64,000 bases of DNA from Bradyrhizobium sp. 138 (lineage in GTDB: Bacteria > Pseudomonadota > Alphaproteobacteria > Rhizobiales > Xanthobacteraceae): contig NZ_JADPKT010000087.1 in assembly GCF_023074075.1 (NCBI RefSeq), positions 62,001 to 126,000 on the forward strand. The letters are read 5' to 3'. Shown here in pieces: positions 16,897 to 25,364 of the stretch; position 1 is the stretch's first letter; each line of letters begins with the position of its first letter. The notes under the pieces are model-generated. The model had not been told where the DNA came from and did not search any database. It saw only the letters and a program-made list of their open reading frames with translations. The translations under genes were made by a program, and so were the position numbers.

Positions 16897-18234
16897 GTGA
16901 CCCCGCCCGCCCTGTTAGCCAAGCCTGACGCGCCCAGACGCCTGTCGCTGCGCGCGCCGCTGGACCTGCTGTTTCTGCTGTGCTGCATCCTGCTGACCGC
17001 TGACGTGCTCGTCCCCGAGATTTTCGGCCGCGGCAAGACCAAGGATTACCTGCTGTGGTACTGGGCCGGGCAGCGGGTGTTGCAAGGCGAGCCGTTCTAT
17101 CCCGCCACGGCCATCGAGTATTTCGACTACATCTACCCACCGCTGCCGGCGATCCTGCTGGCGATCCCAAGCTGGCTCGGCAAGATCCCGCTCTACCTCG
17201 TCCTGTCGATCCTGAATGCGATGGCGTGGTGGTATACCGGGACGTTCTCCCAGGTGATGGCCGGCTCGGACCGCAAACCAGGTCCCTGGCTGGAAGCGCT
17301 GCCTGTTGTCGTGACCGTGCCCTTCGTGTTCGACATGTTCGACCTCGGTCAGCCGAACCTCGTCCTGCTCGCGATGATGCTCTACGGCTTCTGGAGCTTG
17401 CGGCATCAGCGGTCATGGCTCGCCGGCTTCATGTTCGCGCTCGCCACCGCCATCAAGGTGTTTCCGATTGCGGTGCTGCCCTATCTGATCTGGCGGCGCA
17501 AATGGGAGGCCGTCATCGCTACGGTCGCCTTCACCGGCATCCTTCTCTATGTCGTGCCGGCGCCGATCCGCGGCTTCGAGCGCAACGCGGCCGAGCTCGC
17601 GCTCTGGTATCACGGCATGGTCGGAACCAACTCGGAAAAGGGCTTTGGCCAGCGCGACGAGCAGAACTGGTCATGGGTCAACCAGTCGCTGATCGCCGTC
17701 ACGCACCGCCTGGTCCGCCCGGTCAACTACAATCAGGATAGCCCCAACAAGCCGGCACGCACGATGAATATCATCGACGTCGACTACAGGACGGCAAACT
17801 GGATCGTGCTGGTGTTGTGCGCATTGCTCGGGCTCGGCTTCATCGCGATCATGCCTTCGCAAGCGCGGCGAACGGCGCGCTCGGATGCCGAGGAGCTCGG
17901 CATCCTGCTCTGCCTGATCACGGTGGCCTCGCCCCTGGCGCGGCAATACTACTTCATGTGGCTGTTCTTCCCGATGACGGTGTTGATGCATCGCGCCGCC
18001 TTCGACGTGCGAGCCAAGGTGCGCCTCGGAACCTGGCTCGCCCTCGGCGCTGCCGGCATTCTCATGCTGCTGGCGCTGCCGTGGTTTCCCAATGCCTTTC
18101 AGGCCTGGGGTAACAACCTCGCTGCGACCGCCGTTCTTGCGGGTGCGCTCGCATGGCACATCCGCCATCCGCCGGTTGCGGCTGGCTCCCAGCCTGCGAC
18201 GGCGCTAAAACCCAGGCATCTTGAAATGCCGTAG
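16897..18234 (+). CDS. GT87-type membrane glycosyltransferase (DUF2029)
   Basis: A 445-residue protein starting with GTG, with about ten transmembrane helices (first LDLLFLLCCILLTADVLV). The first periplasmic loop has the acidic DYLLWYWAGQRVLQGEPFYP segment typical of GT87 polyprenyl-phosphate-mannose-dependent transferases such as mycobacterial PimE. Length and the conserved FDMFDLGQPNLVLL segment fit DUF2029. It overlaps the following peptidase ORF only if that ORF is taken to its longest start, so the two genes actually abut with a 25-base gap. The glycan acceptor is unknown. Confidence 0.85.
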   Translation: MTPPALLAKPDAPRRLSLRAPLDLLFLLCCILLTADVLVPEIFGRGKTKDYLLWYWAGQRVLQGEPFYPATAIEYFDYIYPPLPAILLAIPSWLGKIPLYLVLSILNAMAWWYTGTFSQVMAGSDRKPGPWLEALPVVVTVPFVFDMFDLGQPNLVLLAMMLYGFWSLRHQRSWLAGFMFALATAIKVFPIAVLPYLIWRRKWEAVIATVAFTGILLYVVPAPIRGFERNAAELALWYHGMVGTNSEKGFGQRDEQNWSWVNQSLIAVTHRLVRPVNYNQDSPNKPARTMNIIDVDYRTANWIVLVLCALLGLGFIAIMPSQARRTARSDAEELGILLCLITVASPLARQYYFMWLFFPMTVLMHRAAFDVRAKVRLGTWLALGAAGILMLLALPWFPNAFQAWGNNLAATAVLAGALAWHIRHPPVAAGSQPATALKPRHLEMP

Positions 18235-18259
18235 AGACTCAAACGTCAGGAATCCGACC

Positions 18260-19654
18260 ATGGCCAATGCGCAGCTTCAATCCGTGCTCGATCACATCGA
18301 CAAGGATTTCGACAACAGCCTGGAGCGCCTGTTCGCGCTGCTCCGGATCAAGTCGATCTCCGCGGATCCGGCCTTTGCCGGCGATTGCAAGGCGGCGGCG
18401 GAGCATCTTGCCAAGGACATCGCCACTCTCGGTGTAGCGACCGAGGTGAGGCCGACCGCCGGCCATCCCGCCATCGTCGGCAAGACCGGGGCCGGCGGAC
18501 GGCCGCATGTGATCTTCTACGGGCACTATGACGTGCAGCCGGTCGATCCGCTCGATCTGTGGCACCGTCCGCCGTTCGAGCCGATGGTCACGGATCATGC
18601 CGATGGCCGCAAGATCATCGTCGCGCGCGGTGCCGAGGACGACAAGGGCCAGGTGATGACCTTCGTCGAAGCCTGTCGCGCCTGGAAGAAAGTGACGGGC
18701 TCGCTGCCGATCGACGTCACCTTCCTGATCGAAGGCGAGGAGGAGGTCGGCTCGAAGAACTTCGTGCCCTTCATCGAGGCCAACAAGGACGAGTTCAAAG
18801 CCGACTACGTGCTGGTCTGCGACACCGGCATGTGGGACCGCAACACGCCGGCGATCACCACCTCGCTGCGGGGCCTGCTCTATGAGGAGCTGAAGATCAC
18901 CGCCGCCAACCGCGACCTGCATTCCGGCGTGTTCGGCGGCAGCGCGATGAACCCGATCCGGGTGCTGACGAAAATTCTGGGCGGCCTGTTCGATGACGAC
19001 AATCGCATCACCATTCCCGGCTTCTATGACGGGGTGAAGGATCTGCCGCCCGACATCCTCGAGCAATGGAAGAAGCTCAACCTGACGCCGGAGATGTTTT
19101 TGAAGCCGATCGGGCTATCGATCCCCGCCGGCGAGAAGGGGCGCCTCCTGATCGAGCAGGCCTCGTCGCGCCCGACCTGCGACGTCAACGGCATCTGGGG
19201 CGGCTATATCGGCGAGGGCTCCAAGACGGTGATCCCCTCGCATGCCTCGGCAAAGGTCTCGTTCCGCCTGGTCGAAGGGCAGGACCCGCAAAAGATCCGC
19301 AAGGCCTTCCGGGATTACGTCACGGCACGGCTGCCGGGCGACTGCAAGGTCGAATTCGGCGACCATTCCGCCGCGCCCGCAGTCGCGCTCGACTGGAACA
19401 TGAAGCCGCTCGCCGCCGCCAGCAAGGCGCTGACGGAGGAGTGGGGCAAGGAGACCGTGCTGATGGGCTCCGGCGCCTCGATCCCGATCGTCGCCGACTT
19501 CAAACGCACGCTCGGCCTCGACTCGCTGCTGGTCGGCTTCGGCCTCGACGACGACAACATCCACTCGCCGAACGAGAAATACGATCTCCGGAGCTTCCAG
19601 AAGGGCATCCGCTCCTGGGCAAGGATTCTCGCGGCGCTGGCGGAGGTGAAGTAG
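18260..19654 (+). CDS. M20 family metallopeptidase (dipeptidase/acylase type)
   Basis: A 464-residue cytoplasmic zinc hydrolase. The di-zinc site is visible: FYGHYDVQPVDPLDLW (His and catalytic Asp), RGAEDDKGQ (bridging Asp), EGEEEVGS (catalytic Glu and ligand Glu), VCDTGMW, and a late His in DDDNIHSPNE. A dimerisation or lid domain sits in the middle, with LHSGVFGGSAMNPI before it. Family members cleave dipeptides or N-acyl amino acids. ATG at 18260 is chosen; an upstream start would overlap the glycosyltransferase. Two mosaic repeats follow immediately. Confidence 0.92.
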   Translation: MANAQLQSVLDHIDKDFDNSLERLFALLRIKSISADPAFAGDCKAAAEHLAKDIATLGVATEVRPTAGHPAIVGKTGAGGRPHVIFYGHYDVQPVDPLDLWHRPPFEPMVTDHADGRKIIVARGAEDDKGQVMTFVEACRAWKKVTGSLPIDVTFLIEGEEEVGSKNFVPFIEANKDEFKADYVLVCDTGMWDRNTPAITTSLRGLLYEELKITAANRDLHSGVFGGSAMNPIRVLTKILGGLFDDDNRITIPGFYDGVKDLPPDILEQWKKLNLTPEMFLKPIGLSIPAGEKGRLLIEQASSRPTCDVNGIWGGYIGEGSKTVIPSHASAKVSFRLVEGQDPQKIRKAFRDYVTARLPGDCKVEFGDHSAAPAVALDWNMKPLAAASKALTEEWGKETVLMGSGASIPIVADFKRTLGLDSLLVGFGLDDDNIHSPNEKYDLRSFQKGIRSWARILAALAEVK

Positions 19655-19675
19655 GCCGAGCTGCCGTAGGGTGGA

Positions 19676-19754
19676 CAAAGGCGCAAAGCGCCGTGCCCAC
19701 CATCTCTCAATGATCGCAAAAGAACGTGGGCACGCTCCGCTTTGCCCACCCTAC
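19676..19754. repeat. Mosaic palindromic intergenic repeat, copy 2
   Basis: The ends are GTAGGGTGGACAAAG and CTTTGCCCACCCTAC. Internally GCCGTGCCCACC and GGGCACG are inverted. It shares the GTAGGGTGG / CCACCCTAC termini with copies at 1078, 19777 and 24315 but has a different core, so it is a variant. Confidence 0.85.
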
Positions 19755-19776
19755 GAGACCTTCATATTCGGGTGCC

Positions 19777-19889
19777 GTAGGGTGGATTAGCAGGCGGCTG
19801 CGCGAAGCGCAGTCCGCTTGCGTAATCCAGCAACGTCGTCCCGCATTCTCGGGAAGCATGGTGGATTACGCTTCGCTAATCCACCCTAC
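19777..19889. repeat. Mosaic palindromic intergenic repeat, copy 3
   Basis: The ends are GTAGGGTGGATTAG and CTAATCCACCCTAC. The interior carries GCTGCGCGAAGCGCAGTCCGC and a second inverted pair around GTGGATTACG. It follows copy 2 after 22 bases, forming a tandem of two elements between the convergent M20 and class II aldolase genes. The right half is nearly identical to that of copy 1. Confidence 0.85.
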
Positions 19890-19905
19890 GAAGCTCACCA
19901 AATAA

Positions 19906-19933
19906 AAACGCCGCCCGGGATTGGGCGGCGTTT
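19906..19933 (-). terminator. Rho-independent terminator of the class II aldolase gene
   Basis: The stem AAACGCCGCCC pairs perfectly with GGGCGGCGTTT around a six-base loop GGGATT. Read on the minus strand, the stem is followed by TTTTTATTT, so it terminates transcription of the aldolase gene that ends at 19990. It also separates that gene from the repeat pair to its left. Confidence 0.88.
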
Positions 19934-19989
19934 CATTCCAAAAGGCGTAGAGGTTCGTTGGCGCTACTCTACACCAGATCCCGAAAATT

Positions 19990-20769
19990 TCAAGACCGAT
20001 AGCCCGGCAGCTCGCGGTCGAGCTTGCGCAGCAGCGGCGGCCACACGAGGTTGGTGGCGCGCAGCTCAGCGCGATCGCGGTTGGCGAGCAGCTCGGTGTT
20101 CTTCTCGATCGCAATCTCCTCGACCGGATAGACCGGCGTGCCGAGCGCGCGCGTGCGCACCTGCATCGAGCAGGCGCGCTCGAGGTGATACATGCGCTCG
20201 AAGGCGGAGGCGACCGAGCGGCCTAGCGTCAGCGTGCCGTGGTTGCGCAGCAGCATGTGGTTGTGGTCGCCGAGATCCTTCTGCAGCCGCGGCCGCTCGT
20301 CGTGGTCGAGGGCGATGCCTTCATAGTCGTGATAGGCGAGGTCGTGGGTGACGAGCTGGGCGGTCTGGTTCAGCGGCAACAGGCCTTCTGCGCTGCTCGA
20401 CACCGCGGTGCCGTCGAGCGTGTGGAGATGCAGCACGCAGATCGCGTCCTCGCGCACCTCATGGATCGCCGAATGGATGGTGAAGCCCGCCGGGTTGATG
20501 GTGTATTCACTCTCGGAGAGCTGGTTGCCGTGCAAATCGACCTTGACGAGGCTGGAGGCCGTGATCTCGTCGAACATCAGCCCGTATGGGTTGATCAGAA
20601 AGTGATGCTCGGGGCCGGGCACGCGCGCGGAGATGTGGGTGTCGACCAGATCGTCCCAGCCGTACAGCGCGACCAGGCGATAGCAGGCGGCGAGATTGAC
20701 CCGTTGCTGCCACTCGGCCTCCGTCATATCAGACGGCACTTCTTTCAGGCGCGCTTCCGCTGGCGACAT
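19990..20769 (-). CDS. Class II aldolase/adducin family protein
   Basis: A 259-residue zinc-dependent aldolase-fold protein related to fuculose-phosphate aldolase and adducin heads. Characteristic blocks: GWDDLVDTHISARVPG, the double-histidine strand VLHLHTLDG that supplies two zinc ligands, and HMLLRNHGTLTLG with the third histidine. Members without a phosphate-sugar context are often of unknown substrate. It is monocistronic, ended by the terminator at 19906-19933. The start at 20769 is followed by SPAEARLKEVPSDMTEAEWQ; an internal ATG at PSDM is an alternative. Confidence 0.88.
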   Translation of the reverse strand: MSPAEARLKEVPSDMTEAEWQQRVNLAACYRLVALYGWDDLVDTHISARVPGPEHHFLINPYGLMFDEITASSLVKVDLHGNQLSESEYTINPAGFTIHSAIHEVREDAICVLHLHTLDGTAVSSSAEGLLPLNQTAQLVTHDLAYHDYEGIALDHDERPRLQKDLGDHNHMLLRNHGTLTLGRSVASAFERMYHLERACSMQVRTRALGTPVYPVEEIAIEKNTELLANRDRAELRATNLVWPPLLRKLDRELPGYRS

Positions 20770-20877
20770 GGCTGATCTCTCCGAACATCGTTGTTGCGGA
20801 GAGGGAGCCTAGTCTTGGGTGAGGCTGGCGGCAAGGCGCCAAAGGCGCGCGGCAGTTCAGCGTAGCCCGCATGCTTG

Positions 20878-20906
20878 TCCGCCGTAGCCCGAAGAGCGAA
20901 GGCGGA
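20878..20906. repeat. Short palindromic repeat between membrane glycosyltransferase and aldolase genes
   Basis: TCCGCCGTAGCC and GAAGGCGGA form an inverted pair around CGAAGAGC. The segment sits just downstream of the 20933-22582 gene on the minus strand and has a form seen repeatedly in Bradyrhizobium intergenic DNA, by recollection. It has no T-tract, so it is not called a terminator. Confidence 0.5.
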
Positions 20907-20932
20907 AGCGTTACGGCGACCGGAGAAAGTTA

Positions 20933-22582
20933 TTACGGCGCCGGGATCGACAGCAGGCTGGAAATGCTGCGGCCGCGGATGTCGTAGACGCGGGCGAACA
21001 CCACGTCGTCGCGCTTGATCTCGACCATCACGGGCGCGGTGAGGCCCTTGCAGTAGAACTCGCCGAGCGTCATGGCGAAATCGGCTGCGTTGGAATCCCA
21101 GCCGATGGTGAAGTCGGGACCGAGCGCGACCTGCGCGGGGCGCTGCGGACCGCAGACCGCGACCTTCCATTTGCGATTGGTCGGCGGCACCTCCTGGCGC
21201 TCGATGATCTGCTCGCGTAATTCGTCCGAAGCCTGCTTCAGCGCGAGACCCCAATAGTCCAGCATGAAGCGGTCGTCGGCGCCGCGCACGGTGCCGGCGA
21301 TGTGGTTGAAATGAGTGTATTGATAGGGATGCAGCCGGATCATCTCGGCAAGCGACAGCGCGAGGCCGAAGCAGAACGTGGCGAGCACGACCGGCTGCCA
21401 GGTGCGGTGATTGGCGCGCAGGCGCTCCATGGCGAAGGCGAAAGCGACGCCGCCGAGCACGGCCATCGGCGGAATCACGAACACGAAATGGCGGATGCCG
21501 TTGTACAGCGCCGGCCGCTTCACCATCGCGATCGCGAGCGGCAGGGTCGCAGCCAGCGTCAGCATCAGCAGGATGGTCTTGCGCCGCGCCGGAACCTCGC
21601 GTCGCGGCAGCATGGCGAAGGTGCTGACCACGGCGCCGGCCGTCAGCACCAGCATCACCTCGGGCAGCTGCAGCGCGAACAGCGTCGGCAGATAGGACCA
21701 GGGCATGTCCGGCACCGACACGATCGCGCCGTCGAACATCTCCTTCCACGGCTTCTCGAAGAAGTGCGAGAAGTAGGTCAGCGCCTCGAAGGGATTGCCG
21801 GGCTCCATGATCGACCACGGCCAGATCAGCCCCATCACGAGATAGCCGAACGCGAGGCCGGGCAGCAGCACATAGAGGACATGGGCGAAGCGGCGGACCG
21901 ACTCGCGCAGGCCCTCGCTGCGCAGTTCCTCCAGGAACAGCGGGATGAAGCCGAGTACGGCGTAGACCAGCGCGAGCCCGCCGAGAACGCGGCAGCCGAG
22001 CGAGAGGCCGGCACCCAGGCCGACGATGAGGATCGTGCGCGGCGACGGCTGCGGATATTCTTCGACGAGCCGGACGAGGCCGAGCATCAGGATGATCATG
22101 GCCACCGCGAAGGGCGCATCCTTCGGATTCATGAACATGTGGCCGTAGAAGATCGGGCACAGCGCGAGCAGCAGGAGTGAGGCAAGGCCAGCAAGGGGGC
22201 CGCCGATGCGGCGGCCGAGCCGCCAGGTCACCGCAAGTCCGATCACGCCGACGATGGCGCCGACCAGACGCCGCGTCTCGAATAATTCGAGCGGAATGAT
22301 CTTGTGCAGGAGGGCCGCGACCATGTCGAAGCCGCCGCCATACATATAGAGGTTGGCGAAGGAGAGCGCCGCGGTGTCCTTGAAGCCGGAACCGAACATG
22401 CGCAGCAGGAGGTCGGCATATTCGGCGTGGGTGTAATCGTCCCAGCCGAGGCCGTAATCGCGGAAGGTCAAGCCTGCAATGACGGCGACCGCAGCCAGCA
22501 CCAGCATGGCGAGATCGTCGCAAGTCCGTTCGACCGAGCGCCGTTGAGGCGTGTCGATCGCCGAAGTCGTGATGGATGTCAT
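20933..22582 (-). CDS. GT39/ArnT-like membrane glycosyltransferase
   Basis: A 549-residue polytopic protein with roughly 11 transmembrane helices. After the first helix, YGLGWDDYTHAEYADLLLRM carries the paired acidic residues expected in the first periplasmic loop of PMT_2/ArnT enzymes, which transfer sugars from polyprenyl phosphates. Later HMFMNPKDAPFAVAM resembles the conserved second signature. The C-terminal 100 residues are soluble and unlike ArnT. The sugar donor and acceptor are not apparent. Composition and codon use match the neighbours. Confidence 0.82.
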   Translation of the reverse strand: MTSITTSAIDTPQRRSVERTCDDLAMLVLAAVAVIAGLTFRDYGLGWDDYTHAEYADLLLRMFGSGFKDTAALSFANLYMYGGGFDMVAALLHKIIPLELFETRRLVGAIVGVIGLAVTWRLGRRIGGPLAGLASLLLLALCPIFYGHMFMNPKDAPFAVAMIILMLGLVRLVEEYPQPSPRTILIVGLGAGLSLGCRVLGGLALVYAVLGFIPLFLEELRSEGLRESVRRFAHVLYVLLPGLAFGYLVMGLIWPWSIMEPGNPFEALTYFSHFFEKPWKEMFDGAIVSVPDMPWSYLPTLFALQLPEVMLVLTAGAVVSTFAMLPRREVPARRKTILLMLTLAATLPLAIAMVKRPALYNGIRHFVFVIPPMAVLGGVAFAFAMERLRANHRTWQPVVLATFCFGLALSLAEMIRLHPYQYTHFNHIAGTVRGADDRFMLDYWGLALKQASDELREQIIERQEVPPTNRKWKVAVCGPQRPAQVALGPDFTIGWDSNAADFAMTLGEFYCKGLTAPVMVEIKRDDVVFARVYDIRGRSISSLLSIPAP

Positions 22583-22835
22583 GGCTATCGGTGCCCCGGA
22601 ATCCCCTCTTGGCCCTGCTGGCTCGCGCGGGCCTCAACCCCGGACTCCCTATAGCGCAGTTCCATTACCAAGTAATTGGGCATTATGGCTAAATTCCTGA
22701 TGCGACGCAGCAATTCCGGATAATGAGCAGTAGCCAAGCAGTAGCGAGCCCTAGCTGAAGGGAATGTGAATAAGTCCCTGATTTCCTTCCCATTAGGAAC
22801 GTTGCCTGCAATTCGCCGTTGGCGTGGAACATCGT

Positions 22836-23780
22836 ATGACGGTATCGTGGCGTGACGGGTCGCGTGTGGATGTGCGGCCGGGGGTGAGTTCGATGACCTT
22901 GGCATTGTTGATCGCGGGGATTTTCGCCGTCGTGGCGGGCCTCCTGTCGATCCTGTTTGGCTTCTCCGTCAGGGAGTTCAGTCTCGGCAGCCCTCTCATA
23001 ATCTCGGGCACGATCGCAGTCTGCTCCGGAATGTTACTGGCCGGCCTCTATGCCGTGGTCGCGGAACTGAAGGGCATCGCTCGCCGGCTGGCCGGTGCGC
23101 CGTCCGAGGTTCGGGTCAGGCCCGTGCTGCCGGGTCTTGCCGTGCCCGGGCCGGGCCTTGCCGTGCCCGGCGCCGCTGCGCCCGAGCCGATGCCCGCCTC
23201 GGCCGCAAGGAGCGAACCGGCGCCGCCACCGCCACCACCGGCCGGAGGCCCGCCGCCGTGGCAGAGCGAAGCTGCCGCGCGCGAGCGTCCGCGTGTCGAG
23301 GTGCCGCCGGAGCCGGAAGCTCCGACGCCGCCCGCGGCCCCGGAAGCGCCGCGCCGGCGCAACCTGTTGTTCGCCTCGACTTCGCGCAAGGAGCGCGAAC
23401 GCTTGGAGGCGAAGGCCACCGAGGGCGCGCCGCCGCAGCTACCTGCGGAGCCCAGTGAGGCCCTGGATAGTCCGCCTGCAAGCTTTGACGATGCCTGGCC
23501 GAAGCCGGAGCGCATGCGTCCGCCGGAGCCTCCGGCCGCCTTGCGCCGCCCGCCGCCGCGCTCGCCCTCGACCTTTGCGGAGGCCGCTCCGCCGCCTGCA
23601 CCCGAGCCGACGCCGCCGCCTGTCGAGCAGCCGCCCGTGACCGTGCTCAAATCCGGCATCGTCGACGGCATGGCCTATTCGCTCTATTCCGACGGCTCGA
23701 TCGAAGCGCAGATGCCGGAGGGCATGATGCGCTTTGCCTCGATCGACGAGTTGCGCGCCCATCTCGACCAGCGCGGCTGA
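22836..23780 (+). CDS. Membrane protein with long proline-rich tail, hypothetical
   Basis: About 314 residues. The N terminus has two transmembrane helices (MTLALLIAGIFAVVAGLLSI and a second around IISGTIAVCSGMLLAGLYAV). Residues 90-250 are highly proline, alanine and glutamate rich and predicted disordered. A short conserved C-terminal block follows (IVDGMAYSLYSDGSIEAQMP), ending in a RFASIDELRAHL-type helix. The C-terminal block suggests a small binding domain reached through a flexible linker. ATG at 22836 is chosen; an in-frame GTG lies at 22824. I do not recognise a named family. It lies about 100 bases upstream of mucR on the same strand. Confidence 0.75.
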   Translation: MTVSWRDGSRVDVRPGVSSMTLALLIAGIFAVVAGLLSILFGFSVREFSLGSPLIISGTIAVCSGMLLAGLYAVVAELKGIARRLAGAPSEVRVRPVLPGLAVPGPGLAVPGAAAPEPMPASAARSEPAPPPPPPAGGPPPWQSEAAARERPRVEVPPEPEAPTPPAAPEAPRRRNLLFASTSRKERERLEAKATEGAPPQLPAEPSEALDSPPASFDDAWPKPERMRPPEPPAALRRPPPRSPSTFAEAAPPPAPEPTPPPVEQPPVTVLKSGIVDGMAYSLYSDGSIEAQMPEGMMRFASIDELRAHLDQRG

Positions 23781-23877
23781 GGCGGCTGCGCCCAAGTGAA
23801 GGCCGAACGTATTGTTGACACGGAATAGTTCGGCGTCGTCTATCCCGTGAGGCGCAAGGTGGAGAGAGGGCGGGCCC

Positions 23878-24297
23878 ATGTCGGATGCCGGGGCTAAGAA
23901 TTTCATCGAGCTGACGGCGAGCATCGTGTCGGCCTATCTCAGCAACAATCCGACGCCGTCTGCGGATATTCCGAATCTCATAAGCCAGGTGCATGGCGCC
24001 CTGGTGCGGGTGTCGTCGGGCCGCACCGAGACCGCGCCGCTCGAGCCGGCCAAGCCGGCGGTCTCGCTGAAAAGGTCGATCGCGCCGGATTATCTGGTCT
24101 GTCTGGAAGACGGCAAGCGGTTCAAGTCGCTGAAGCGCCATCTGCGCACGCAGTACAACATGACGCCGGAGCAATACCGCGAGAAATGGGGCCTGCCGGC
24201 CGACTATCCCATGGTCGCGCCGAACTATGCGGTGGCGCGCTCGCAATTGGCCAAGCAGATGGGTCTCGGACAGCAGCAGCGCAAGAAGGGGAAGTAG
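23878..24297 (+). CDS. mucR: MucR/Ros family transcriptional regulator
   Basis: A 139-residue DNA-binding protein of the Ros/MucR family, which in rhizobia and Brucella controls exopolysaccharide, motility and symbiosis genes and can act as an H-NS-like silencer. The N-terminal oligomerisation region (FIELTASIVSAYLSNNP) and the finger region CLEDGKRFKSLKRHLRTQYN are clear. Of the four Ros zinc ligands only the first Cys (75) and first His (88) remain; the other two positions are Asp78 and Tyr93. Zinc-free Ros homologues have been described in Mesorhizobium, so activity is still expected. It is followed by a mosaic repeat. Confidence 0.92.
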   Translation: MSDAGAKNFIELTASIVSAYLSNNPTPSADIPNLISQVHGALVRVSSGRTETAPLEPAKPAVSLKRSIAPDYLVCLEDGKRFKSLKRHLRTQYNMTPEQYREKWGLPADYPMVAPNYAVARSQLAKQMGLGQQQRKKGK

Positions 24298-24314
24298 CGC
24301 CGGGCACCGTTCTC

Positions 24315-24401
24315 GTAGGTGGGTTAGCGCAGCGTAACCCACCACTTCTGCTTCTGCGGATAGGAAAACGGCGGGTTACGGCTTCGCCTAACCCACCCTA
24401 C
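24315..24401. repeat. Mosaic palindromic intergenic repeat, copy 4
   Basis: It begins GTAGGTGGGTTAGCGC and ends GCCTAACCCACCCTAC, with inner inverted blocks GCGTAACCCACC and GGCGGGTTACGGC. It separates the convergent mucR and sufE genes, like the pair at 19676-19889. One G is missing from the left terminus compared with the other copies. Confidence 0.85.
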
Positions 24402-24423
24402 GAAAGCTGCCTACGAAGCTTCC

Positions 24424-24852
24424 TCACGACGCTTCCGCCAGCGCCTCTTTCGCGTCGGTCTTGATGCGCTCGACCATCGAGCGCAGGCCGTTGGAGCGCT
24501 GCGGCGTCAGATGATCGCGAAAGCCGAACTCGTTGAACACAGCGATCGCGTCGGTACCGAGGATTTCTTGCGGCGTGCGGCCCGAATAGAGCGACAGCAC
24601 GATCGCGACCAGCCCGCGCACGATATGCGCGTCGCTGTCGCCGCGATATTTCAGGATCGGTACGCCATTGCCGCGGTCGACCAGCTTCTGCAGCCAGACC
24701 TGGCTGACGCAGCCCTGCACCTTGTTGGCGGCGGAGTGTTCCGCCTCCGGCATCGGTTCCAGGGTGCGGCCAAGCTCGATGACGTACCGGTAGCGGTCGT
24801 CCCACTCGTCCAGGAGCTCGAAATTGTCCCTGATTTCGTCGATCGTCGTCAT
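24424..24852 (-). CDS. sufE: SufE-type cysteine desulfuration protein
   Basis: A 142-residue sulfur acceptor that takes persulfide from a SufS-type cysteine desulfurase and passes it to the iron-sulfur assembly scaffold. The catalytic Cys48 lies in NKVQGCVSQVWL. Also conserved are GDSDAHIVRGLVAIVLSLYSG and the C-terminal GLRSMVERI helix. ATG at 24852 (MTTIDEIRDNFELLDEWDDR) is the family start; the longer frame to 24948 is unsupported. No suf operon is adjacent, so it is encoded apart from its partners. Confidence 0.93.
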   Translation of the reverse strand: MTTIDEIRDNFELLDEWDDRYRYVIELGRTLEPMPEAEHSAANKVQGCVSQVWLQKLVDRGNGVPILKYRGDSDAHIVRGLVAIVLSLYSGRTPQEILGTDAIAVFNEFGFRDHLTPQRSNGLRSMVERIKTDAKEALAEAS

Positions 24853-24920
24853 CTTGGCCCGTGTTCCCGCTTCCCACCAATATAGGGATGCGAGAAGCCG
24901 AAATCGATAGGGTTTCCGCG

Positions 24921-25364
24921 CTAATTCGCCGGCTGCGGGCCGCGCCATTCCAGTGCGAGGTCGTCCTGGCTCAGCGTGTCCCGTGGCGCTTCGCTCGAGG
25001 CAGCATCGCCTTCGCCGGCCATCGCGATCGAGCCGGTATGGTCGGGCGCCTTCTTGTCGTTCTTGTCGTTCTTCTCGTTCTTGTCGTTGGAGATCTGCTC
25101 TTTCTTGTCGTTGATGATCTGGTAGATCTTGCGCGCGCCGTCCTGGGCGCGCTGGCCGATGATGGTCGCGGCCTGTCCGCCGACCTCGCAGGCCGCCGGC
25201 TGGCGTTTACAGAATTGGGTCATGTCGGAGACGGCCGCAGTCGCAGCCTGCACCGCATCGGCGGCGCCGATCTGCGGCAGCTTTTCCGAGTCCGGTGTCT
25301 TGTCCCTGGGCAGGAGCACCAGCACCAGCCCGAGCCAGAATGTGATGCGAAGCAGAAAGCGCAT
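24921..25364 (-). CDS. DUF5330 domain protein with N-terminal membrane anchor and Asn-Asp-Lys repeat
   Basis: A 147-residue protein with a single N-terminal hydrophobic segment (FLLRITFWLGLVLVLLP). A DUF5330 core follows, with DMTQFCKRQPAACEVGG (two cysteines that could form a disulfide) and ATIIGQRAQDGARKIYQII. A low-complexity stretch of N, D and K residues follows, encoded by 9-base units, then an acidic tail. The family is confined to alphaproteobacteria and has no assigned function. ATG at 25364 gives the anchor directly at the N terminus; a frame extending to 25424 is less likely. Confidence 0.82.
   Translation of the reverse strand: MRFLLRITFWLGLVLVLLPRDKTPDSEKLPQIGAADAVQAATAAVSDMTQFCKRQPAACEVGGQAATIIGQRAQDGARKIYQIINDKKEQISNDKNEKNDKNDKKAPDHTGSIAMAGEGDAASSEAPRDTLSQDDLALEWRGPQPAN
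25044..25098. repeat. Tandem 9-base units inside the DUF5330 gene
   Basis: On the plus strand, units close to TTCTTGTCG recur head to tail (TTCTTGTCG, TTCTTGTCG, TTCTCG variant, TTCTTGTCG) and code for the Asn/Asp-Lys-Asn-type repeat in DUF5330. Because the unit is a multiple of three, slippage would change repeat number without shifting frame. Confidence 0.7.
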
